A stretch of 34,348 nt of DNA from Clostridia bacterium (GTDB lineage: Bacteria; Bacillota; Clostridia; UMGS1883): contig JAFYPR010000017.1 of NCBI GenBank assembly GCA_017547445.1, positions 1 through 34,348 on the forward strand, in the 5' to 3' direction. Shown here piece after piece: positions 8,581 through 15,081 of this stretch (positions are counted from its first letter, which is position 1; each line of letters opens with the position of its first letter). The translations under genes and the position numbers were made by a program. Below the pieces are notes generated by a model. That model saw nothing but the letters and a program-made list of their open reading frames with translations, was not told the origin of the DNA and made no database searches.

Positions 8581-8609
8581 ATTATAAAACAAATTTATGA
8601 AAGATGCAA
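8581..8609 (-). promoter_or_regulatory. Sigma-A promoter of the antitoxin-fic operon
   Basis: On the minus strand, -35 TTGCAT (8604-8609), 17-bp spacer, -10 TATAAT (8581-8586). The predicted start is near 8574, leaving a leader of about 18 nt before the antitoxin ATG at 8556. Confidence 0.8.
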
Positions 8610-8648
8610 GAAAAACTCCATACAACGCTTAAATTCGTTAATCTTCTT

Positions 8649-8912
8649 CTATTTGCAAATATCTGCAACAAATTTTATAACCTTTAAATATACTGACCTT
8701 TTTGCTTCCTCAGAAAGCGACGTTGTCCTTGTTATAATATCGCCAAAGAGCAGTTGAAGTGCTCTGTCCTCATCAAAGGGCATATAATCCAGAAGCAACC
8801 TTTCTACAACCTCACTTTTTGAGGCTTTTGTAAGCTTCGAAAGGTATTCAATCTTCTCAATGGCAGCAGGAAACAACTCAACCTCAAATTTTACCGGACA
8901 TGCTTCTTTCAT
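8649..8912 (-). CDS. Small ribbon-helix-helix-like protein, function unknown
   Basis: An 87-residue protein. The segment FEVELFPAAIEKIEYLSKLTKASKSEVVERLLLDYM looks like a short strand followed by two helices with an SKSEVVERLL turn, as in ribbon-helix-helix regulators, but I cannot confirm the family. The C-terminal 35 residues are helical and charged. The start is at 8912, where GGGAGGAATTATT precedes the ATG; an in-frame start at 8957 would fall inside the terminator. There is no room for a promoter between that terminator (8931-8960) and the binding site, so the gene is probably transcribed through the structured RNA upstream. The antitoxin-fic genes begin 92 bp downstream under their own promoter. 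Confidence 0.7.
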   Translation of the reverse strand: MKEACPVKFEVELFPAAIEKIEYLSKLTKASKSEVVERLLLDYMPFDEDRALQLLFGDIITRTTSLSEEAKRSVYLKVIKFVADICK

Positions 8913-8930
8913 AATAATTCCTCCCAAATC

Positions 8931-8960
8931 AAAAAAGGTGTGGGCACGAAGCCGCACACC
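8931..8960 (-). terminator. Rho-independent terminator of the structured RNA
   Basis: On the minus strand: GGTGTG, bulged C, GGC, loop TTCGT, GCC, CACACC, then TTTTTT (8931-8936). This is a textbook intrinsic terminator. It lies just ahead of the GGGAGG binding site of the 87-residue protein. Confidence 0.88.
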
Positions 8961-9088
8961 ATAAAAAGCGCGCTGACTTCATGCTGCAACACATTTACAA
9001 TCCGAACAAGTAGGGATAGGAAATCAGAGGCACGCTTTTTTACATTAGCGTGTCCCTACTTGCCTCAGTTTATCTAAATGTGTTGCAT
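8931..9088 (-). ncRNA. Unassigned structured RNA (rod with internal bubble)
   Basis: About 155 nt on the minus strand, bounded by a consensus promoter and an intrinsic terminator. Stem 1 is 13 bp, 9075-9087 with 8985-8997 (GCAACACATTTA with TAAATGTGTTGC). An internal loop of 12 nt (9063-9074) faces 9 nt (8998-9006). Stem 2 is 10 bp, 9053-9062 with 9007-9016 (CAAGTAGGGA with TCCCTACTTG). It is capped by CACGC/GCGTG (9048-9052 with 9031-9035) plus an asymmetric single-stranded side. No ORF is present. The rod-bubble-rod shape recalls 6S RNA, but it is short for 6S and I see no decisive 6S sequence. It could instead be a cis-acting leader for the downstream gene. Confidence 0.75.
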
Positions 9089-9092
9089 CCTT

Positions 9093-9121
9093 ATTATACC
9101 ACTCTCTTCCTCCTCTTTCAA
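9093..9121 (-). promoter_or_regulatory. Sigma-A promoter of the structured RNA
   Basis: On the minus strand, -35 TTGAAA (9116-9121), 17-bp spacer, -10 TATAAT (9093-9098). The predicted start near 9086-9088 coincides with the 5' edge of stem 1. It is back-to-back with the promoter at 9141-9169. Confidence 0.88.
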
Positions 9122-9140
9122 GATATAATTCCCATTTTCC

Positions 9141-9169
9141 TTGACTTTTTCTTCTTCCGGGTGTATACT
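9141..9169 (+). promoter_or_regulatory. Sigma-A promoter of the zinc operon
   Basis: -35 TTGACT (9141-9146), 17-bp spacer, -10 TATACT (9164-9169), about 40 bp before the first ATG at 9208. I see no clear Zur/Fur inverted repeat here, so an operator cannot be placed. Confidence 0.82.
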
Positions 9170-9207
9170 GATACTTAATCTCATTTTCAAAAAAGGAGGC
9201 AAAAAAA

Positions 9208-9612
9208 ATGCCCGTTCATCATAACACCAGACAAAAGGCTTTAATTTTAGATGTCCTTGAAAAAAACCGTAATCATGTAACCGCCGAGGATGTTATAACA
9301 CTTCTCCATTCTCATGAGGAAAAGGTAGGCAGAGCAACGGTTTACCGTTTTCTCCGTGAATTAGAAGCTGCAGGCAAGGTTAAAAAATATACATTAGGCG
9401 AAAAAAACACCGCCTATTATCAGTACACAGGCGGCGACAGCGACTGTCATGGGCACTATCACTTAATGTGCGATATATGCGGAAAGCTTGAGCATCTTGA
9501 CTCAGCCGTTGCAGAGCAGTTTGCCCAAAGCGCCCGTGAAAGCTACGGCTTTATTATTGATTGTTCAAGAACAGTATTTTACGGCAAGTGCAAAAGCTGC
9601 GCAAAAATGTGA
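9208..9612 (+). CDS. Fur-family transcriptional regulator, probably Zur
   Basis: A 134-residue Fur-family protein: an N-terminal winged helix (TRQKALILDVLEKNRNHVTAED, GRATVYRFLRELEAAGKV) and a C-terminal dimer/metal domain. HGHYH with DICG gives the regulatory site and CDIC plus CKSC give the structural Cys4 zinc site. Its position as first gene of a zinc-type ABC operon suggests Zur (zinc uptake repressor); PerR or Fur activity cannot be excluded from sequence alone. AAGGAGG precedes the ATG. Autoregulation with the downstream transporter is likely. Confidence 0.88.
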   Translation: MPVHHNTRQKALILDVLEKNRNHVTAEDVITLLHSHEEKVGRATVYRFLRELEAAGKVKKYTLGEKNTAYYQYTGGDSDCHGHYHLMCDICGKLEHLDSAVAEQFAQSARESYGFIIDCSRTVFYGKCKSCAKM

Positions 9613-9620
9613 GGTGCGAT

Positions 9621-10523
9621 ATGAAAAAGATATTTGCTTTATTACTTATTTTAACACTTATCCCCCTTGCAGGCTGCAGTAAGGATATTTCCGATTCATC
9701 AAAAATACAGATAACCGCAACACTTTTCCCTCAGTATGATTTTGCACGGGTTATAGGCGGCGACAAGGTAGAGGTAACACTTCTTCTGCCCCCCGGTCAG
9801 GAAAGCCATCTTTATGACCCCTCGCCTTCCGATATGGCAAAAATCTCAAAAAGCGACCTTTTCATCTATACAGGTGATATGATGGAGGGCTGGGCAGGAG
9901 ATATCGCAGCCTCTGTAGGAGGCGATGTAAAAGTCCTTGACGTGTCAAGAAATATTGAGCTTTTCCATGGTGAACACGATACATCTCACGCTCATGCACT
10001 TGACCCCCATATATGGCTTGATTTTGACAATGCAAAAGCAATGTGCGCAAATATTGCCACAGAGCTTATACTGCTCTCCCCCGAAAACGAGGATTATTTC
10101 ACACAAAACCTTGTAAGCTATACAAACTCACTTACCGACCTTGATAATGATTTCAAAGCACTCTTTACAGACCCTCAGAAGAAGGAACTAATTTTCGGCG
10201 GGCGCTTTGCAGTAGGCTATCTTACAAGAAGATACAACATAGCCTACAAATCTGCTTATGACTCCTGCAGTGCAAATTCCGAGCCAAGTGTTCAGGATAT
10301 CGCCGCTCTTTCTGACTATGTAAAGGCAAATGATATAAAGGTGGTTTTCTGTGAGGAATTTTCCGACCCGAAAATCGCACGTGAAATTGCATCAGGCAAT
10401 AATGCAGAGGTTCTTACCGTTCATTCCTGTCATAACACAAATGCAGAGGAAAGAGAAAATAATGCAACCTTTGTATCCTTAATGACACAGAATTTATCAA
10501 ATATCCGAAAGGGGCTTGAATAA
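9621..10523 (+). CDS. znuA: Zinc/metal ABC transporter substrate-binding lipoprotein
   Basis: A 300-residue extracellular metal-binding lipoprotein (SBP_bac_9/ZnuA family). The signal peptide ends in lipobox LAGC (Cys near residue 19). Ligand candidates: the His in GQESHLYDPSP, the His-rich loop HGEHDTSHAHALDPHIWLD typical of zinc binders, and late HSCHN. The third family His, normally in HxAFGYL, is Arg here (GGRFAVGYL), a variant. GAGGTG precedes the ATG at 9621; an in-frame start at 9561 lies inside the regulator gene and would bury the signal peptide. It overlaps znuC by one base. Confidence 0.9.
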   Translation: MKKIFALLLILTLIPLAGCSKDISDSSKIQITATLFPQYDFARVIGGDKVEVTLLLPPGQESHLYDPSPSDMAKISKSDLFIYTGDMMEGWAGDIAASVGGDVKVLDVSRNIELFHGEHDTSHAHALDPHIWLDFDNAKAMCANIATELILLSPENEDYFTQNLVSYTNSLTDLDNDFKALFTDPQKKELIFGGRFAVGYLTRRYNIAYKSAYDSCSANSEPSVQDIAALSDYVKANDIKVVFCEEFSDPKIAREIASGNNAEVLTVHSCHNTNAEERENNATFVSLMTQNLSNIRKGLE

Positions 10524-11200
10524 TGGAAATACTTACAGCCTCATCAGTTACAATAAATTACGGCAACGTAACCGCTGTAGATAACGCAACCTTCTCTGTT
10601 AACGAAGGGGACTATTTCTGCATCGCAGGTGCCAACGGAAGCGGTAAATCCACCCTTTTAAAGGGCATAGTGGGTCTTGCCCCCATAAAGAGCGGTCATC
10701 TTCATATCCACTTTCCGAAGGAACAGATTTCCTATCTCTCCCAGTCCAACAAGGCTGACCGGGATTTCCCCGCCACCGTATGGGAGATTATCCTCTCAGG
10801 CACACAGAAATCGGGCAAAAAGCTCCCTCTTTATACAAAGGACGACAAGCTCCGTGCAGAGGAATCAATGGTTAAGTTAGGCATGGAAAAATTCCGCAAT
10901 ACCCGTATCGGCAACCTCTCGGGCGGTCAGCAGCAAAGAGCACTCCTTGCACGTGCCCTTTGTAAAAACCCGCGCCTTATGCTTCTTGACGAGCCATTTG
11001 CAGGGTTAGACAGCAGTATCAGCGAAGAATTGTATTCACTTTATCACGACCTTAACCGTCAGGGCGTAACAATAGTCATGGCATCCCACGATTATCAGGC
11101 AATCGGCAAATATGCCACTCGGGTTATGCTTATGAACAACTCTCATGTTAATTTCGTAGGCTCTATCGAGGATTGGAGGGATACACTTTGGCAGAACTGA
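10523..11200 (+). CDS. znuC: Zinc/metal ABC transporter ATP-binding protein
   Basis: A 225-residue ABC ATPase. Walker A is GANGSGKST (about residues 38-46), the Q-loop region is SYLSQSNKADRDFP, the signature is LSGGQQQR, Walker B is LMLLDEPFAG, and the H-loop is VMASHD. It powers the metal importer with the lipoprotein upstream and the permease downstream. Its ATG overlaps the znuA stop (TAATG), and its end overlaps the permease start by 13 bp. Confidence 0.94.
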   Translation: MEILTASSVTINYGNVTAVDNATFSVNEGDYFCIAGANGSGKSTLLKGIVGLAPIKSGHLHIHFPKEQISYLSQSNKADRDFPATVWEIILSGTQKSGKKLPLYTKDDKLRAEESMVKLGMEKFRNTRIGNLSGGQQQRALLARALCKNPRLMLLDEPFAGLDSSISEELYSLYHDLNRQGVTIVMASHDYQAIGKYATRVMLMNNSHVNFVGSIEDWRDTLWQN

Positions 11201-12006
11201 TAAACCTTTTATCCTACCCCTTCATGACCCGTGCTCTTATAACAGGCACGGCAATATCCTTCTGCGCCGCTCTTTTAGGCGTTATTCTGGTATTAAAGCG
11301 CTATTCCATGATAGGCCATGGTTTAGCTGATGTGGCATTCTGTGCCGTAAGTATGGCTGTAGCCTTAGGCTTAAGTCCCACTCAGCATATTTTCGTCACA
11401 CTTCCCGTTGTTGTAACAGCGTCCTTTATTATTATGAGCCTCACAAGAAAAGGCGGCAAGGGCGACGTTGCCATAGGCATGGTTTCAACAGGCGCCTTGA
11501 GCTTAGGTATTATCATCACAAGCCTTTCCAAAGGCTTTAACGTAGATGTTTATAACTATATGTTCGGCTCAATTCTTGCATCCTCCGACAACGATATGTA
11601 TATGAGCATTGTCCTTGTTTTGGTGGTGCTTATGATGTTTGTGGTGTTCTATAACCGCCTTTTCCTTATCACCTATGATGAAAGCTTTGCAGAGGCAAGC
11701 GGTATAAACGTCAACTTTTATCAGTTCCTTATTTCATTTTTAACAGCGCTTACAATTGTAATCGGTATGCGCATAATGGGTACGCTTTTAATTTCAAGCC
11801 TCATTATCTTTCCTGCCGTTACAAGCCGTCGCCTTGTTAAAAGCTTCCGTTCACTTGTACTGCTTTCCTCAATAATTTCTGTTGTATGCTTCCTTACAGG
11901 TCTTTTTGCATCATATTTTTCAGACCTCCCCACAGGCGCATCAATAGTAGGAGCAAACATAGCAGTATGTATCATAGTTACACTTTGTACATTGAGAAAG
12001 GAATAA
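11188..12006 (+). CDS. znuB: Zinc/metal ABC transporter permease
   Basis: A 272-residue integral membrane protein of the ABC-3 family with about eight to nine helices. Typical segments: ITGTAISFCAALLGVILVLKRYSMIGHGLADVAF near the N-terminus and GTLLISSLIIFPAVTSR in the C-terminal half. I chose the TTG at 11188 (MAELINLL) because GGAGGG lies at 11175-11180, seven bases upstream; the in-frame TTG at 11173 overlaps that site. It forms the membrane channel for znuA/znuC. Confidence 0.93.
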   Translation: MAELINLLSYPFMTRALITGTAISFCAALLGVILVLKRYSMIGHGLADVAFCAVSMAVALGLSPTQHIFVTLPVVVTASFIIMSLTRKGGKGDVAIGMVSTGALSLGIIITSLSKGFNVDVYNYMFGSILASSDNDMYMSIVLVLVVLMMFVVFYNRLFLITYDESFAEASGINVNFYQFLISFLTALTIVIGMRIMGTLLISSLIIFPAVTSRRLVKSFRSLVLLSSIISVVCFLTGLFASYFSDLPTGASIVGANIAVCIIVTLCTLRKE

Positions 12007-12010
12007 TATT

Positions 12011-12628
12011 ATGGAAATGAACGAAATCAAAAGAAGAGTACATTCCTCCGAGCTTTACTATGAAAGCAGTGAGTTTTTAGCAGAGCAGAAGAGATGTCTT
12101 GAGCTTTTATATGACTTTAATCAGACCCGCCCCTCTGAATATGCAAAAAGGCAGGCACTTTTAAAAGAAATGCTTGCTGAAATGGGCGAAGGCTGTTACA
12201 TAGAGCCACCCTTCCGCTCTAACTGGGGCGGTAAGTTTGTACACTTCGGCAAGCACGTATATGCAAACTTCAACCTTACAATGGTTGACGATACCCATAT
12301 ATATGTAGGTGACGGTACACTTTTCGGGCCCAACGTAACAGTTGCAACGGCAGGCCACCCCATTGACCCCGCTCTTCGTGCAACTGCCTGTCAGTTTGCA
12401 GTGCCCGTTAAAATCGGTAAAAACTGCTGGATAGGCGCAGGTGCCATTATCCTTCCGGGTGTCACCATTGGTGACGGTACGGTTATCGGTGCCGGCAGCG
12501 TTGTAACACGTGATATCCCTTCAAACGTTGTAGCAGTAGGCAACCCCTGCCGTGTTCTCCGCCCTGTTGACGAAAGAGACAGAAAGTATTACTATAAGGA
12601 TTTGAAAATCCCGGAGGAAATGCTGTGA
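12011..12628 (+). CDS. Maltose/galactoside O-acetyltransferase family protein
   Basis: A 205-residue acetyl-CoA-dependent sugar O-acetyltransferase. The N-terminal Mac domain (SSELYYESSEFLAEQKRCLELLYDFN) is followed by a left-handed beta-helix of hexapeptide repeats (IGKNCWIGAGAIILPGVTIGDGTVIGAGSVVTRDIP). The catalytic His is in TAGHPIDP. The family acetylates sugars such as maltose or galactosides; the substrate here is unknown. It follows the permease gene by 4 bp with AAAGGAATAATATT upstream, so it is co-transcribed with the zinc operon, and it overlaps the next gene by 4 bp. Confidence 0.92.
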   Translation: MEMNEIKRRVHSSELYYESSEFLAEQKRCLELLYDFNQTRPSEYAKRQALLKEMLAEMGEGCYIEPPFRSNWGGKFVHFGKHVYANFNLTMVDDTHIYVGDGTLFGPNVTVATAGHPIDPALRATACQFAVPVKIGKNCWIGAGAIILPGVTIGDGTVIGAGSVVTRDIPSNVVAVGNPCRVLRPVDERDRKYYYKDLKIPEEML

Positions 12629-13797
12629 AACTTACATACAAACATACGATCTATGCCTGCTTCTTAGGTTATATGACCCAGGCAACAATCAACAACCTTG
12701 CCCCCCTGCTCTTTGTCATTTTCCATGAAAGCCTGAAAGTTGACCTTTCAAGAATAACACTTCTTGTGACGGCAAACTTTCTTATTCAGCTTGCCGTTGA
12801 TGCACTCTGTCCTTATGTTGCCGAAAAGATTGGCTACAGAAAATGCATTGTCGCATCACACATCTTTTCTGCATCAGGTCTTATTATGATGGGTATACTT
12901 CCCCTTTTCATGCCACCCTTCCCCGCGCTTTTAATCTCTGTTGGAGCTTATGCCGTCGGCGGCGGCATTATTGAGGTTTTAATAAGTCCCATCACCGAAG
13001 GGTGTCCTACAGAAAACAAAACCTCAGCAATGAGCCTTCTGCACTCCTTTTACTGCTGGGGCATAATATGTGTTGTAATTTTGTCAACGGCATTTCTTTA
13101 CTTCTTCGGCAAAGAAAGCTGGAATATACTTTGCGTCCTTTGGTCGCTTCTGCCCATTTTTAATGCAGTTCTTTTCATCCGGGTTCCCATAAACGAGCTT
13201 GAAGGCAACAAGGGAAGTAAGGGTCTTTTTGAGCTTTTCAAAAACCCTGCCTTTCTCCCCTTTATACTTCTGATGGTTACCGCAGGCGCAAGCGAACAGG
13301 CAATGAGCCAGTGGGCGTCCTTCTTTGTGGAATCCTCCCTAAAGCTTCCAAAAGCCTTAGGCGACCTTTTGGGCATATGCACCTTTGCCCTTTTTATGGG
13401 TATTGCCAGAGTCCTTTTCTCTGCATTTGGCGAAAAGGTAAAAATTAATTATGCATTAGCCGTAAGCGGAATTATCAATCTTTTATCCTACATAATAGCC
13501 GCTTTATCACCCTATGCATTTGTATCGCTTATTGCCTGTGCAGTGTGCGGTCTTTCATCAGGTATTCTCTGGCCGGGAGTATTTTCAATGGTCAGCAGTT
13601 ATTTCCCCCGGGGCGGCACCTTAATCTTTGCAATTTTAGCCCTGGCAGGTGATTTAGGCTGCTCTGCAGGCCCCACCTTAACAGGCTTTGTATCAACACT
13701 TTTTAACGACAATCTGCACATAGGTCTTTTAAGTGCCGTAATATTCCCTTTAACATTAATTATTTCCGCATTAACATTAAAAAAGCGTCAGTCCTGA
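12625..13797 (+). CDS. MFS transporter
   Basis: A 390-residue major facilitator with about 12 membrane helices in two halves and the loop-2 type motif EKIGYRK. The substrate cannot be told. The start is GTG at 12625: GGAGG at 12613-12617 is seven bases upstream. It overlaps the acetyltransferase by 4 bp. The last codons (RQS and the stop) lie inside a 26-bp hairpin repeat that recurs at 14053-14078, so the repeat supplies the gene's end. It could export a product of the acetyltransferase, but that is inference. Confidence 0.9.
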   Translation: MKLTYKHTIYACFLGYMTQATINNLAPLLFVIFHESLKVDLSRITLLVTANFLIQLAVDALCPYVAEKIGYRKCIVASHIFSASGLIMMGILPLFMPPFPALLISVGAYAVGGGIIEVLISPITEGCPTENKTSAMSLLHSFYCWGIICVVILSTAFLYFFGKESWNILCVLWSLLPIFNAVLFIRVPINELEGNKGSKGLFELFKNPAFLPFILLMVTAGASEQAMSQWASFFVESSLKLPKALGDLLGICTFALFMGIARVLFSAFGEKVKINYALAVSGIINLLSYIIAALSPYAFVSLIACAVCGLSSGILWPGVFSMVSSYFPRGGTLIFAILALAGDLGCSAGPTLTGFVSTLFNDNLHIGLLSAVIFPLTLIISALTLKKRQS

Positions 13798-14078
13798 AAG
13801 ACTGACGCTGAGCGTGTCGATAAAGTGTTATCGACACGCGACCTCAAACGCGGGCTAACGCCCTTCGGCACTTTGAGGTCTGAATTTTATAAGGAATAAA
13901 GTGACGATTTCTCGTGCAAGACTCCCTATGGGAGTCCTGAAATCGTCACTTTCGGAGGGGTGAATGCGATTAACCCCTCCGATTTTATTTTGGGAAACCT
14001 TCTTTCCCAAACCCTTCGCTATTGTGCAGAAAATGACTTTTTCGACAGTCTGAGCGTCAGTCCTGAAAGACTGACGCT
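13784..14078. repeat. Seven-hairpin island bracketed by identical 26-bp hairpins
   Basis: Consecutive perfect stems, no ORF: H1 13784-13809 (AGCGTCAGTC, loop CTGAAA); H2 13812-13839 (12 bp, GCGTGTCGATAA); H3 13840-13880 (9 bp, inner GGGC/GCCC); H4 13898-13952 (14 bp, inner GACTCCC/GGGAGTC); H5 13953-13981 (9 bp, CGGAGGGGT); H6 13989-14011 (9 bp, TTTGGGAAA); H7 14053-14078, identical to H1. It separates the convergent MFS and degV genes. H7 followed by TTTAAATTTTT may act as a weak terminator on the plus strand. The rest exceeds what termination needs and looks like a composite of palindromic repeats or a structured RNA. Confidence 0.85.
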
Positions 14079-14086
14079 TTAAATTT

Positions 14087-14977
14087 TTACTTATAAAACT
14101 GACTTCTGTCATCACCCATAAAGAACAGTGCCAATGTGCCCTGACCTGTATGTGAAGCAATAATAGTACCGATATCAAATATCTTCACATCAACATTTTT
14201 AAACTTTTCTTCAATCATTGCCTTAACAGTATTTGCATCATCAATACAGTCTGCATGACAGATAAAGCACTTACCGTCATAGTCATAACCGTTCTGAACG
14301 TGCTCTTCCATAGCCTTAACTGTTTCAGCCATTGCCTTTTTCTTGCTTCTCACCTTGCCGTAGGCGTCAATACTGCCCTTGTCGTTAAGTCTCATAATGG
14401 GGCAGATACCTAAAACAGTACCTATCATTGCCGCAGGACCTGACACTCTTCCGCCTCTCTTTAAATGGAAAAGGTCTGTTGCATAAATCTGGTGATGAAC
14501 ATTCATTCGGTTATCAAGCACCCACTTTTCAATCTCCTCCATTGAAGAGCCGTTATCACGCATATCTGCCGCATAGTCAACAAGCATACCATAGCCTGAT
14601 GCACTGGCTAAAGTATCCACAACAATAATTTTTCTGTCGGGATACTGCTCTCTTAATTCATTTGCCGCATTTATGGCATTCACAACAGAAGCAGACATGC
14701 CTCTTCCGAATGCAAGATGCAGCACGTCACCCTTCTTGAGAAGCTCTTCAAAATATTCAAGATAAGTATAATGATTAATCTGTGAGGTCTGAGGCATTTT
14801 ACCTTCTCTGAGCATTTTGTGGAAATTGGGAAGTGCCTCGGGGTCACGGCACATATCGTCAACGTAAACCTCACCGTCAATTGTATAGGTATAAAAGGCA
14901 ACTGCTATATCTCTTCCCGATACGTAAGAAAAGGGCATATCTACCGTAGATTCACATGATAACTGAAACTTTGTCAT
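14087..14977 (-). CDS. DegV family fatty-acid-binding protein
   Basis: A 296-residue DegV protein. It starts with the family pattern (FQLSCESTVDMPFSYV), has the TSQIN motif near residue 70, GRGMSAS, VVDTLASASGYGMLVD, and KRGGRVSGPAAMIG in the C-terminal domain. DegV (FakB) proteins hold a fatty acid for the FakA kinase, feeding exogenous lipids into phospholipids; no fakA is in this window. I chose the ATG at 14977: GAGGTG at 14984-14989 is six bases upstream. Starts at 14983 (ATG) and 14986 (GTG) lie too close to that site. Confidence 0.92.
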   Translation of the reverse strand: MTKFQLSCESTVDMPFSYVSGRDIAVAFYTYTIDGEVYVDDMCRDPEALPNFHKMLREGKMPQTSQINHYTYLEYFEELLKKGDVLHLAFGRGMSASVVNAINAANELREQYPDRKIIVVDTLASASGYGMLVDYAADMRDNGSSMEEIEKWVLDNRMNVHHQIYATDLFHLKRGGRVSGPAAMIGTVLGICPIMRLNDKGSIDAYGKVRSKKKAMAETVKAMEEHVQNGYDYDGKCFICHADCIDDANTVKAMIEEKFKNVDVKIFDIGTIIASHTGQGTLALFFMGDDRSQFYK

Positions 14978-15046
14978 TCTCATCACCTCATAAAATTTCT
15001 GCTATAATTTTATCATCATACATGCTTATTTTCAATAAACAAATCA

Positions 15047-15078
15047 AAACAGAGTGTTGAATTTTCAACACTCTGTTT
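15047..15078 (-). terminator. Hairpin terminator after the beta-helix protein gene
   Basis: A 15-bp stem, AAACAGAGTGTTGAA (15047-15061) with TTCAACACTCTGTTT (15064-15078), immediately after the stop at 15082 on the minus strand. Minus-strand transcripts end in TTTTGATTTG, a short T-run. Confidence 0.75.
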
Positions 15079-15081
15079 GTT

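Noticed and set aside
8937-9087. Inverted repeat as a MITE-like transposon
   Set aside because: The arms could be terminal inverted repeats, but the exact promoter and terminator at the two ends on the minus strand fit an RNA gene better; I saw no target-site duplication.
13784-14078. Integron attC array or retron RNA
   Set aside because: No GTTRRRY-type core sites, no integrase and no reverse transcriptase; the hairpins differ in sequence and size.
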